Below are positions 48,127 through 60,032 of a stretch of DNA of 64,000 nucleotides, piece after piece. Each line of letters opens with the position of its first letter. Position 1 is the stretch's first letter. Where the stretch lies: the NCBI RefSeq assembly GCF_019578655.1, contig NC_063265.1, positions 23,298,285 to 23,362,284 on the forward strand, read 5' to 3'. Position numbers and translations under genes: made by a program. Origin of the DNA: Ricinus communis. Its lineage: Eukaryota > Streptophyta > Magnoliopsida > Malpighiales > Euphorbiaceae. The notes under the pieces are model-generated. The model was given only the letters and a program-made list of their open reading frames with translations, ran no database searches and was not told the origin of the DNA.

Positions 48127-49042
48127 CATTCTTTACCATCCAAGTAAAGCAAATATATTGGTAGATGCTTTAAGCAGGAAGTCAGTAGGTAGCCTTGCTC
48201 ACCTCAGAATGGAGAAAAGACCTTTGACTAAAAAGTTGCGTGAACTGTACGATCAAGGATTAGAGTTGGAGATATTGGGATTAGGAATGATGTTAGCACA
48301 TTTCAAGGTTCGATCTGTACTTGTTGATAAGATCAAGTCATATTAAAGTCATGAACTACAGTTAAGAAAAATCTAGAAAGAGATGCAGCAAGGTCAATTC
48401 GATGGTTTTATTATAGATGACGATGGTACTCTTAGGATGGGCACTCAGTTATATGTTCCTAATATGGATAATCTCAGAAATAAGATTTTAGAAGAGTCTC
48501 ACTGCATAGCTTATAGTGTACGCCCATGTTCTACCAAGATATACCATGATTTGAAAGGCATTTATTAGTGGAATGGGATGAGAAAGGATGTGGCAAAGTT
48601 GTTTCTAAGTGTTTGACGTGTCAACAGGTTATATTAAAGTACCAGAAGCCGTTAGAGTTGTTTTAGCCACTTCGTATATCAGAGTGGAAATAGGAAAGAA
48701 TTACTATGAGTTTTGTGTCAGGTTTGCATAAGACTTCGGCAGGGTATGACTCTATTTGGGTTATTATAGACTGGTTGACTAAGTCAGTGCACTTTCTATC
48801 CATGAAGACTACCTATTTTGTGGCTAAGTGTGCAAGGGTGTATCTTGAGAGAATTATAAGTCTTCATGACATTCCTATTCCTATAATGTCTAATAGTGGA
48901 CCACCATTCACTTTAAAGTTTTGGAGAAAGCTACAAGAAGAGCTTGGTACCATATTGGACTTCAACACAGCTTTCCACCCCTAGACTGATAGACAATCGG
49001 AAAAGACAATTTAGACCTTGGAAGATATGCTTCGAATGTGTT
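48127..49042 (+). pseudogene. Chromovirus gypsy pol, right part (RNase H end, integrase)
   Basis: Continues the frame broken at 35742: YHPSKANILVDALSRKSVGS (the RNase H end), then the integrase zinc-binding part (about 48420-48640; ESHC..., then a CLTCQQ segment after a frameshift). The catalytic core is 48706-48984: VIIDWLTKSVHFL keeps the first Asp, IMSNSGPPFT has Asn where the second Asp is usual, and the Glu is seen in TDRQSEKTI. Several stops are present. Similarity ends near 49042, where an inverted LTR fragment starts; no chromodomain is seen. Confidence 0.87.
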
Positions 49043-49113
49043 TATGGTTTCAGTGGTCTTATGCCTACCAGTTCCTTAGCACCGGTCACGGGCCCATAGA
49101 TCGGGTCGTGACA
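49043..49113 (-). repeat. Inverted head of a chromovirus LTR (71 bp)
   Basis: Its reverse complement starts TGTCACGACCCGATCTATGG and matches the first ~70 bases of the solo LTR at 45109. It directly abuts the opposite-strand pol, so a rearrangement, not simple truncation, made this junction. Confidence 0.8.
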
Positions 49114-49690
49114 TAGGGAGCTTACCCTAATTATAACAAGCTCCAATACTCAAATAAGAGTTATCATGGATAACCTGAGGAGTAAATACATCAAAAACTT
49201 CCCTGCAAATGAATTTTTTATTGATTAACAAATGAGTGCGGGTACAAAATAAAAAAAAAAAGATAAAAAAATGGGAGACAAAGAAAGAAACCTGAAAGAT
49301 AAATATAATGGTAAAGGAGGAGCCAAATAAGAAAGTCAAGGAGATGCAGTAGGAGTAGTATCCAAAGAGGGCACCACAAGAAAGAAATAAAAAAGAAGTT
49401 CAAAAAAGAAATACATAACAAGTGAAAATGAAAAAATACCTCCATAATGGCAACGTCAGAAAAAGTCTTATTCCCAAAAGAGGAATGATGATGAATAGAG
49501 CCTCGGTTCATAACTGCAAAACAAAAAACAAGTGCACACATTTCAGTTACTTGAAATAGCTAAAATATTTTAAGATAAAAGCTTGATCATATGGTGCCAT
49601 TGTATGAAAATAAAACTTATTAAAAATCTAAATATTTTATTGGTCTAAGAAAAATATAGTTCCTCAAGGTTCTTCAAGAAACAAACTCTC
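49114..49690. other. Unassigned AT-rich stretch
   Basis: T- and A-rich on opposite strands; minus-strand frames here are phenylalanine/leucine-rich low complexity and not convincing genes. Confidence 0.4.
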
Positions 49691-49699
49691 TTAAGGACC

Positions 49700-50510
49700 G
49701 ACTAAGTATTTAGAAAGGGAGCCCTAAGTTAGAAATATTTTTAAGGATCTAGTAAATATTTTAAAATATTTTATGCAGAGAGAGCTCCAAGTAAAATGGG
49801 TACTTGAAAATCCAGTTCCCCAAGTTGGAAATGTTGTTAGGAATCAATCGAATGTTTTAAAATATTTTATTTAGAGAGCCCAGTAAAATGGGTATTTGGG
49901 GATCTAGCTTTTCAAGTTTGAAGATACTTTTAAGAATTTAGTAAATATTTTAAAGTAATTTATTCAAAGAGCCACAAGTAAAATGGGTACTTGAAGATCT
50001 AGTTCCCAAGTTTGAAATATTTTTGGGAATCCATAAAATATTTTAAAATAATTTATTAAGAGACCTAAATAAAATGGATACTTGAGGATCTAGTTCTTCA
50101 AGTTGAAAATATTATTAGGAATCTAGTAAATGTTTTAAAGTATTTTATTCGAAGAGCCCTAAGTAAAATGGGTATTTAGAAATCTAGTTTTCTAAGTTGA
50201 AAATATTCTTGGAGATCTAGTAAATATTTTAAAATATTTTAAAATATTTTATTCAGAGAGCCCTAAGTAAAATGAGTACTTGGGGATCTAATTTCCGAAA
50301 TTGAAAATATCATTGGGGATCCAGTAAATATTTAAAATATTTTATTCAGAGAGCCAAAAATAAAATGGATACTTGGGGATCTAGTTCCCCAAGTTGAAAA
50401 TGTTCTTGGGGATATAGTAAATATTTTAAAATATTCTATTAAGGGAGCCCTAAGTAAAATGGGTACTTAAGGATATAGAGCCCCAAGTTGAAAAAGTTCT
50501 TGATGATCCA
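49700..50510. repeat. Tandem array, about nine units of ~91-105 bp
   Basis: The word taaaatgggtacttg recurs near 49792, 49883, 49979, 50070, 50163, 50268, 50361 and 50454, each followed by ggatctagttccccaagttg-like and agtaaatattttaaaatatt-like sequence. Units differ by substitutions and small indels, including an extra ttttaaaata block near 50230, so the array is old. Confidence 0.92.
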
Positions 50511-51650
50511 ATAAATTTCTATCAGACCATAAAATTAATTTTATATTTAGGGCACTTAAAATTTAAACTTTTAGTTCCAAAGAAGATTTTTACTTAGAAC
50601 TCCAAAATGAAAATTTATAGATCCCAAAATAAAAAATCAATCTTCTATACATAATTTTTCAGTGCTTAAAAGCAAATAAGTTTTATACACATGAGGCTAT
50701 GTCTTAAAAAATTTTCTAGCAATTTATATACAAAATCAACAAATAATATAGTGATACATTAAAGGATAATGGATAAAAATTGTACATTCTTTTTTATTTT
50801 CTTTGATACACTTGAAGTTCCTTTGCATGAGGTGGGTATAGTTCCTAATACCGAGGTCGGGTCTTTACACAAATAGAGTCCCACAAGTCAGTAAAAGAAT
50901 CACGTCCGGAGCAAAAGGGACTAGTTTGAACCGAACCAGCTAGTTTTCAGTTTGGTCCACAAACACCTCCATAATAAGAACTTGAAGATGGCGGTGCAGC
51001 TTGACTGAAGGACTATGCAGCACCAGCTTCAAGCAGTGGAAGGATGACGAGTGGCATTAATGAGATGACGTGCATATGAGTAGTAGCAGCTCGAGTGACA
51101 CTGTCTCCTTCGACGGTAAGTGGCGGCTGTTGTCCCTTTGAAGGCAACAAAGTCGACAACAGCGTGAAAAGGGGGCTGCTGGCATCAAACAGTAAGAAGG
51201 AGCTGTTGTCATGGGTGAAAAAGAATGGGACGATGAAACAATGTCGATGAAAGGAGAAGAAAGAGACAGTGGTGAAAGAGAAAATTAAAAAAATTGAATT
51301 TTGGAGATTTTGTAATGAGAAAAAAGTATTTTGAAGTATAGTAGGGATATTAAAGGAATTTATATTTCAAAATCAAGAAAAGAGATAGGTTTTGAAGGAG
51401 AAAGTTGAAAAGAAGGGGTTTTAGAGTCTCAATAGGAGATGACGAGCTAAAAATTAAATTTTTTTGGAACTCTTCGGATTATTTTGCTTTGATTTTCTAA
51501 TACTACGCGTTATAAGGGTGATATTAGACTCTGGGCCAAAAATTCTTTGACATTTAAGATTAGATAACAAAATGGAGATATGAATTTCAAAGAAAGAAAG
51601 TTCATATATATAGCATTGGTATGTGAGCGCATATATACTAGGGAGGCAAT
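50511..51650. other. Retroelement-like non-coding stretch
   Basis: Ends of another LTR may lie here: the reverse complement of 50840-50869 starts TGTAAAGACCCGACCTCGG, similar in kind to chromovirus LTR starts. 50940-51280 is more GC-rich (cagcttgac, ggcggctgttg) without an open frame of note. A purine run actagggaggcaat (51637-51650) directly precedes the next LTR-like repeat and could be its polypurine tract. Confidence 0.45.
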
Positions 51651-52148
51651 TGCTGGACCTATAAATAATTTTGGGCCTAAAAAATTAAAATGAAAACCCA
51701 AAGGTTGTAAGACCATAATAATTAGTCTAATTATTTAATTAGTTAGCTAATTAGTAATAATTAAAGATAATGGTGAAACAAACATGTGAAGAAGTAATGA
51801 GAGGAGTTGTGTAGCAGTTATCCCCACTCCCTAAATAGAAGGAGATAATGGAACTTTATGGCACAAAAAATGAAAGCATTCTCCAAGAAAAGTGGAACTT
51901 GTGACTTTCTATAAAAAAATAGAAGTAGGAATAGAAAAGGGATCCTAGCATCAACTGAACAATTACACTGCAATACAAATACTTAAGTACAAATTCTCTG
52001 CAAATAATTTTAGTTTCGAATAAATTTTTTATTCAATCATTTCCTTGTATTTATGTTTACTATAAAACATTATTTCTTTATGCAAATTTCCAACAAAGTA
52101 AATATAAGTCCTTCAACTTATTTATTTACAAATATTTACTACTATTCA
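51651..52148 (+). repeat. Right member of the ~490-bp direct repeat pair (LTR-like)
   Basis: Starts TGCTGGACCTATAAATAATT and ends near actattca, aligning with 33482-33966. The preceding purine tract supports a 3' LTR in plus orientation. Confidence 0.72.
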
Positions 52149-53499
52149 TCTAATTATTTTTGTGTCTCTTGAGAATCTAAGCAAACTTTCAATGGAGCTT
52201 AGGAATTCATAAGAAAAATTTGATTAAAAAGTCAGTTTAAAATACTTTAATTATAAGGATTCGTGTACCTATACACGTGGTACACTCAACACAATTTTTC
52301 ACCAAACAAACACTATATGTTTTATATTCATATTCTTATACTTTATTTCTTAATTATTAAGTTTTTACACTCTTTTTTATGAACATAAAACAAACCGAGT
52401 AAAAATTAAACACTTACCAAAATTATACGAAAACTAAGAAAAACAAGTCAATTAAGATACCAATTTGTTATATATAATGTTTTAATAAATTTAGATTTTA
52501 GCCTAAATTAATAAAAAGAATGAAAAATTATATTATTGGATTCTTGTTTTAAAAAATTTATTATTTTCTGTTTAGATTTTATTCATATGTATTTTTTTCA
52601 TTTGGTGTTTATGAAATTGTATCTTTTAGAAACTGAATATAACTCTAATGAAAATTAAACAAAATATAAATTAAAATCAACCAAAATTAAATATAAATTA
52701 ACATAAATCTATCAAAAATCAAACAAATACCAACTAAGATTAAACATAATGAAACAAAAATTTTGTATTTATCCAGGGAAGAGAATGAAGGAGGACAAAC
52801 GAATAATCAATAACGATAAAACAATTAAATATAATAACCGGACACCCAAACTTAACAACAACTTGTGCACTCTTCATTATTCAATTAAGATCCATAAAAG
52901 TTTTAATAAACGACCGGTTCTAATTAAGAAGTCAAAATGCGTAATTCAATTTTAATAATTCGTATACCAAACACCCTTAGCACACTCACAGATCTTAACC
53001 AAAATATATATTATATAATATTATAAATTAAAAATATTAAAATTTATAATGCAATAGATAATATACATTTTATGAATATTTTAAATTATAAATCAATTTT
53101 CTAATCTTAAATGAGTCTTATTATAAAAAATATTAACAACAATAAATTTTTCGTTATTAATCTAAAAATTTTCAGCACTTACTAATAGATGAAAGTGATA
53201 AATATTTGAAAATAATCTTATAAGTTCTCTTTGAATACATTTTTAATTAATATTTAATCTGTACAGATGTTCTTTGAAAAATATGTGATCTTGAGAGATT
53301 AAAATATTTTACTATATAATAATAACTTTAAAATTTAAAAGTTAAAGTCTATCCAACTTAGGATATAGAGATTATAAGAAAAATGAAATATTTAATTCAA
53401 CTAGATAGTGGCTATACTACTACATAAAACATTCATTTTAGCATATAAAATTATTTTGAAAATAACAGTAGATTCAAATAAGAAAAACAGGCCAGCCAG
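52149..53499. other. AT-rich intergenic DNA
   Basis: No gene, terminal repeat or coding motif recognised. Confidence 0.5.
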
Positions 53500-53910
53500 C
53501 AACAGATGTAACAGCTCAAACGGACTCGAAGAGCCACAAATCTTTGTGCTGTGTTACAGCTCTGTAACGTGTCAAAATCACCTGCCATTCTCTTAACCAA
53601 TGATAAGCGTGCCACGTGTGCAACCCACCTCCTACCTACCAGAGTAGCTCTCACATCTAAAATTCTAACGTGTCATGATTTTACCTTCTTACGGCTTTTC
53701 CTCCATTCGCATCACAGCCACGTCACTCTAACACAAAAACGAGTCGCCGAGTATTCTTTTTTTCCTTTCTTCTTAATATCTTTTACATAAAACAATAAGA
53801 TTTAGCTCTTCGATGTTACTCCAAAATCCTAAGTTCTAACTGAAGAAAACAGGAACTCGATCGATCGGTCGCGCGTGCTGACTCAGTGAAACTACCGAGT
53901 CAGATGTCCA
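53500..53910. promoter_or_regulatory. Promoter-like island with G-box and CCAAT box
   Basis: This GC-richer patch in AT-rich DNA has CCAAT (53597-53601), a G-box in gccacgtgtg (CACGTG at 53613-53618), further ACGT cores at about 53568, 53669 and 53719, and an inverted pair CTGACTC/GAGTCAG (53878-53903), whose arms contain a GCN4-like TGACTCA. These are bZIP-type sites in plants. No coding sequence starts nearby; the nearest is MED26b 3.2 kb to the right. It may be a distal promoter element or a relic of a lost gene. Confidence 0.4.
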
Positions 53911-56460
53911 ATCTGCTTGGTCCTAAAACCGCCTTTTACATTCAAATCTACCTTTCCCGTAAAATATAAAACAAAATATATATTTAATTAAATATTAAAT
54001 TGATTAATATAACTCCATAATATTATCAAAAATAATATCTAATATATCAAACACACCCAACCTAGGTCAAATAGAAAATGTTTGCCGTCGGTGGTAAAAG
54101 TCGTAGTCAAATATAAAGTATGATTTAATTTTAAAATAAGAAATCATGTTCGTAAAATCTTAAAATAGATAAACATGAATATTTATGTATAATACATATT
54201 AAAATTTAATTTTTCTTTCCAATTTTAGTCAGTTTTGAATTATAGTAAACCTTTTTTAATAATTAAATTAATAAATAATTCTCCTAAATATCTCATTAAT
54301 TAATATAAATATTATTCTATATAATTAAATTTTTATATTTTATATTTTCAAATTATAAATTTTATATAGTTTTTTAATAACTATATTTTCTAGAAATAGT
54401 GATAAAATCTCAAATATTATTTAAATATTTTATATTTCTTAATTCACTGCAAATTTAAAGTAGAGTAACTTTTTAGAATAAAAATTATTAATTCACTTTA
54501 ATAGATTTTCTAAAATATGTTAAATAAATTATAATTATATGATAAAAGTAATGTAAATATGATTAAAATGATAAATCACGTCTGAAATAATTTTAAAAAT
54601 AAAATTAATATAATTATCTGTTAAATATAATATAACCACAGTATCGAGAAATCTAATATAATGGTAGGTCCATATTTTTTTTCTACTGCCAAAATGAATA
54701 GCATAGTTGCATACTAAAATTATTAATAAATAATAAAATTTTAAATGATATAATTTCACTTCTATAATATAATTTCTTCACCAGATAATATTAAATAACT
54801 TATTTTTGTGTCTTTTCGGTTAATTCTTTAACAGTAAAATAAAAATTCTATTATAATAAAGGTGAGAATTACGAATTGGAAGCCAGTGAATAAACAATAA
54901 TGATGGCCACTTGCTTGTATTAAGGCATAATGGGGATTGTAATACCATAACCTATTTTTATAGAAACTAGTTTTGGCTATTTGATCTATTATTATTTAAA
55001 AGATAAAATAATATATAATTTTAAATTTGATACTAATATAATTTTTGATTGGTAATAGTAATTTTAATATATAAATATAACATTATTTTCATTTTGGTTT
55101 CATTAAAATCTTCTATGATCTGTATAATCTTAAAATTTCAACAGTAAATTAATTTATATAACTTTAAGATTATGATATGTTATCATTTGACTTCAATTGA
55201 TAATATATTTAATTTTTTTTAATATTTTCTTGACTAATTGTTTTTTGTACGTGGCATATTTAAGTTGTTTTGTTTATTTTAATAAACTGTAAATATTGAT
55301 AAATAGAACTAAAATAGATTAAAATACAACATTTGATAGAAAAAACTATGAATTTGACCTAAAATAATATAAATACTTAAAAACAAACTAATTGATAAAT
55401 AAAAAAATTACATACAGTAAATTCTCTAATAATTAATATAAAAATTATTAAATACTAACAGTACTAGTTTATAAAATAAAAATATAAAATAACTATGAAG
55501 TCAATATATTTAAAAAATATATATGATATATATACATATATATTATGTCTACAAAACAATTATATATATAAGTTATATATTCGGATTTTCAAAAAAAAAT
55601 TATTAACTAGTAGATGCTAAGATTATTAGTTAATCAAATATGAAAGAAAATTGGCTTCTAAAATTCATTAATATCGATTGTACCGAGTTAGCCCTTTTGG
55701 ATCATAGAAGAATAGATCGTGCAGACAATTAGTTCATTATTATGGATCAAGAAAAAGAGAAGGAAGAAATTTAGAAAGCCATAAGGGAGAATATTATGCT
55801 CATAGATGAAAGGAAAACTTGTTTGGTTTCGTTACATATCGACTTCTCCTCTAATAGAGGAGTGTAAATACAAAACGACAGAAAAAGATAAGATGGGAAT
55901 CTTGTATCCAACTTATGGTCTAGCTTATAGCTTATGAGCCAAATGTAGAGCTTGATCCAGTTTTCTATCTATTTTTTTAGATAGAAATTCTGGACTAAAC
56001 TTTCCGAATTCTTGGCGTGAATTGATCTCCAAATGACCTTTGATGGAGCCTTGAAAACCAGTGTTAATATTGAAAAGAATAATACTAATGAGACTTGGAA
56101 GGAAACAATTAAGTAGTCTCCCGCATAGCACATTCCTTTCCTTTTTCTTTCTTCTCTCTCTAGTCCAAGAACCCGATCAGGTCAAAACTCTTAGCAAAAA
56201 GAAAGATAAAGATAAAAATTACTGAACAGTGAACAATAAAAAATAAAAACCCAAATTTCTTTCTCTAGTTACAAGGACAGTGGGTTTTTGGTTTTTTTTT
56301 TTTTTTTTGAGGGAAAAAAGTTAAAGATAAAGAAGAAGAAAAAAAAAAAAAGAACAGAAAACAAAATTCTCTGGCTTGCGTAGGCGTAGCAGCACCCGGT
56401 ATTTTTTTTTTTTTTTTTAAGAAACCAGAGGCAAACACAAAACAGAACAGAAAAAGATTT
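53911..56460. other. AT-rich intergenic DNA upstream of MED26b
   Basis: Very AT-rich to about 55680. The stretch 55690-56160 has more balanced composition and could be a relic, but I recognise nothing in it. T-runs at 56293-56308 and 56402-56419, and an A-run near 56339-56351, lie before the MED26b leader. Confidence 0.45.
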
Positions 56461-56472
56461 TAAAGATAGGAA

Positions 56473-56568
56473 GAGAGAGAGAGAGAGAGAGAGGAAACAA
56501 AAGGAAGAAAGAGCTAGGGATAGGGATAGGGATAGAGATAGAGATAGAGATAGAGAAAGAGAGAGATA
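56473..56568 (+). repeat. GA and GATAGG microsatellites in the MED26b leader/promoter
   Basis: A (GA)n run at about 56474-56493, then repeats of gggata and agagata up to about 56568. GA-rich tracts close to transcription starts are common in plants (binding sites of BPC proteins). The reading MED26b leader = 56.5-57.1 kb is an inference. Confidence 0.85.
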
Positions 56569-57128
56569 ATCTCGTTTCTTATTGTTATTTGCTGTATTGA
56601 AACTTCAATTTTGTTATTTTTGCCTTTGTACCACTGTTGTCTGGTTTTAGAAGAAAAAAAAGGAAAAGAGAATAATTCCTGGGAATTTATTTTCCGGGAA
56701 AAGTTTTTATATTCTGGGGAAAAGAAAAAGAAAATTCAAAATAAACCCAAGTTTTGTCTGTGTCAGATTGTGGGATTTTCTAGCTGTTCGTTACCTTCAT
56801 ATCCTTATATCCTGTCTTGACGTAACAAGAACTGAAAAAGAGGAAAAAAAGAAGCTTAATATTCAATAAACAAGAATCGGTAACATCAATTTTTCGATCG
56901 GATTCGCCGATTTCAAGGCTTACTTTTGGCTTCTGATCGGTTTTTGAGTTCTGGGTTGGTTGCAAAGTCACCACTTTGTTTTTCCATTTTGTTAAAGTTC
57001 TGATTTTTGAGGGTGATGAATATCAATTTTGACTTTCTGGGTATTGCCAAAACCTGTTAGCAAGGAAAAAGAAACTTGCTTTTTGAATCAAGAGTTGTTG
57101 ATTGATCCGGGTAAGTCATAAAGTAACG

Positions 57129-60032
57129 ATGAAATCGGTGTCACTTGATTACTGGAGGAACTATTTTAGGACAGCAAATTCAGATATATTTGCTATAATC
57201 GATCATGCGATTATGGTTGCAGCTTCTGATTGTCCAAAGGAGTTCAGGTTGCGTAGAGATCGAATTGCAGAGCGTTTATTCTCCTGCAGATTGACTCGCT
57301 GCTCCGGCTGCAATCATGTGGACTTAGCTGTGCCTGCTCATGAAGGTGAAAATGATGATGGAGGTGCCTGCAAGAGAAGAGATGACCATCATGTTGAGGA
57401 TGATGACGATGATGATGTTGATATTGATGTTTGCGAGTTTGAGGCTGGAGGTACTAGTAAGGAAAGTAAGGTCAATAGTAGTAATAATAGGGATGATAAT
57501 GATATTGATATTGGAGAGGTTAATGTGAATGATCAGTTGTTAAGTAATTTTAGTTATGGAGAGGCTGAGGCTTTAACTGATGAGATTGAAGAGGAGTCCA
57601 TGGTTGTTGGTGAGGTATTGAGGATCAAAGATATTCTTCTTCATAGCAGAGATGAGGTATATATACTCTCATATATATATTTTTATCCCAATTAAGTCTT
57701 GTATGTTTCATGGATCATTGGATTGTTGAATTATGTAGTTCTTTGAGTTTTTAGACTGCGTGTTAGATATTATTGCAGAACTGTTGTTGTTTTAATTATA
57801 TGTTTCTTTAGTCTTCTGATGTTCGATTGGTGGTTATTTCCGTTGTTCTTGTGACAGTCTGAATCTGTGTTGTTTGAATCATTGAGGAGACTTCAATTAA
57901 TGGCCCTGACTGTGGACACACTTAAGGTTTGATACATTTTGTCCTCTATTAGAATTGGTCTGGAAATTTCTTGGCAGTACCAGAACTTTTTCATTTAAGA
58001 TTTCTTGTACTCTTTCTTCAACTGATGGAACTGTCATCCTCCAGGCAACTGAGATTGGAAAAGCTGTCAATGGCCTCCGGAAGCATGGATCACAACAGAT
58101 TCGTCATCTTGCACGAGTTCTTATAGAGTATGACATGAGCTTTATTGCCTTTTCCTTTTAACAGTTTCTTTGTGTTCATGGAGAAATTGAGCATATTTGA
58201 GGATCAGTTATTGCCATTTGCTGATTAGGATCCAAGAATTGTTGGCAGAATAACAATAGGATGTTCTCGAGCAATATAGTTTTCAGCAAGCATAAAATTT
58301 AATTACTTAGTTATATTGTCCCACTATAGAAAAGGTACTGCGAAGGAGAATATGGAGATTTTAGGCCCTCTAGATTTTTAAAGTTTATGTTTCTCTCAAG
58401 CTTCAGCCTATGTACCCTTGTGCTTGCTAGTTTGGGAGACTTCTGTCACACACCAAGTAATGGTTTGTTAAACAAAGCAAATAGACAAGAGAAATACTCT
58501 GATAATCTTCCTGTATTCTTTTGGGGCAGATGGTTAAATATTTGATGCTGCTAGACTTGGTCCATTTGTTTATTAGTTATTCTTGTTTGCTGGACTACTA
58601 AATTTTGTAGAATTATTTATAGATGCAAATTTTGACATATTTGAACTTTCTTTTGTGGTTACAGCGGATGGAAGGTATTGGTGGATGAGTGGTACAGTAC
58701 GACAAAGGCTATCAGAGGTAGGAACTTACAAAGTCAGTTTACTTTGTCATACAGAGATGTTTTTAGCAGTCAAGCTCTTTTTACGATCTGAATTCATATG
58801 ATTTTGTAGGTGATGAAGGTACTCCTGAGTCTGTGAATCCATCTGTTGTTGATGAAGAAGATGGGCTTCCATCTCCTCCATTAGATGAAGCATTCTTTTT
58901 CGCTGCTCAAAATACTGGGATAGAGCTCGCACAGGTATCTATCCTTTTCTTGTTAGTTCTTGTTCTGTTGGGAAAATAAATTTGCCTCAGGGAATTTTGG
59001 ACTGACCATTTTACTCTATGGCCGTTACCCTCACTACCTCATGCGAAGTTCTTTGATGGAATGGATGACGATGGAAGTGAGTTGAATTTGCTCAGTCTTA
59101 TGCTTCTTGTAGATAGCTTTTGCTATTCGGTTCTTTATTTGAATTCCCCACTTCTTAGATTCATGATTCTGAATGGGGAATGTTGTTTCAGATCCTAGAA
59201 ACAGTGGGGAATTCATCAAGAACCGTGAAAATGGACGAAAATCGTCATTAGAGCAGAAGAACATTCCAAAGCGGAAAGAGCATACTCCTAGTGAAGCAAA
59301 TGTTGTTGCCAAGGATAATAAAAGTCATCAGAGTAGGAGGCAAGAAGCTATGAGGAAGCCAAATAAGCCCTCAACCACTGTTTCTGGTCCTGGAAGACCT
59401 ACAAAACAAAGTGTTGAGCAAAAAGCAAACAATGAATCAAAGATACAACGAAAAACAGATAAGCTTGTTACCCAGAGAAAGCTTCCAGGTGGTCAACAAG
59501 ATGTAAGTATTAAAATCTAAAGCAGTTTTAGATCTATGTCTATAAATATCATCTGACTCGGCACGTATTCTTCAACTAGAAATTCAAGTGTTCAGATGAT
59601 GATGCTGTCCAAAAGAAACTTGAAGCCACAAAAAGGAAACTCCAGGAGCGTTATCAACAAGCAGAAAATGGTTAGTCTCAACCTTTAGATATAATCCATG
59701 CTTGAGGTTCAAATTTTCTTTATTGGTAGTAATTAAGAAATCTTAATTAAAATATATTTGAAATGTTAAATATGGCAATTTGGAAACTACAGTATCAGCC
59801 ACTGTGGCTGAAAGAACTGTTTCTAATATTAACTGCAATGCAAATTTATCAGCAGAGTATTTCTAATAATAGGCTTGTCATTTCTTTTTATTTAACAGCC
59901 AAGAGACAGCGAACGATACAAGTAATGGAGTTACATGATCTCCCTAAACAAGCGCTTGTACAGAAAAATCCAAACATGAGACCTGGAAGCCATAACCGGC
60001 ATTGGGCACATGGACGGAGGCAGATTTCATAG
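57129..60032 (+). CDS. MED26B: Mediator of RNA polymerase II transcription subunit 26b (MED26b)
   Basis: Nine exons join in frame to 473 residues: 57129-57656, 57858-57926, 58045-58127, 58665-58717, 58810-58934, 59049-59076, 59192-59502, 59580-59670, 59899-60032 (TAG); all introns GT-AG. The start ATG gives MKSVSLDYWRNYFRTANSDI, the family's N-terminus. Residues 1-69 are the conserved plant MED26 head; 80-150 is an acidic Asp/Glu-rich linker. The TFIIS N-terminal (LW) domain lies at about 155-245 (LLHSRDE, LMALTVDTLK, GLRKHGSQQIRHLARVLID, GWKVLVDEW). Then FFDGMDDDGNPRNSGEF (287-303), a basic region (300-400) and a short coiled coil with the basic AKRQRT (about 430-435). The subunit links Mediator to Pol II elongation factors in the nucleus. 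No lesion seen. The 28-bp exon 6 is supported only by phase and family residues. Confidence 0.94.

Noticed and set aside
49127..49541. Phenylalanine/leucine-rich minus-strand frames that look like membrane proteins
   Set aside because: They come from A-rich sequence read in antisense, within retrotransposon debris; no start context or domain.
49640..50520. Regularly spaced repeats considered as a CRISPR array
   Set aside because: Units are ~95-bp, diverged and without unique spacers, in plant nuclear DNA; it is a tandem array.
55690..56160. Possible organellar or gene-derived insert upstream of MED26b
   Set aside because: Composition differs from its surroundings, but neither strand gave a family I recognise, so no call is made.
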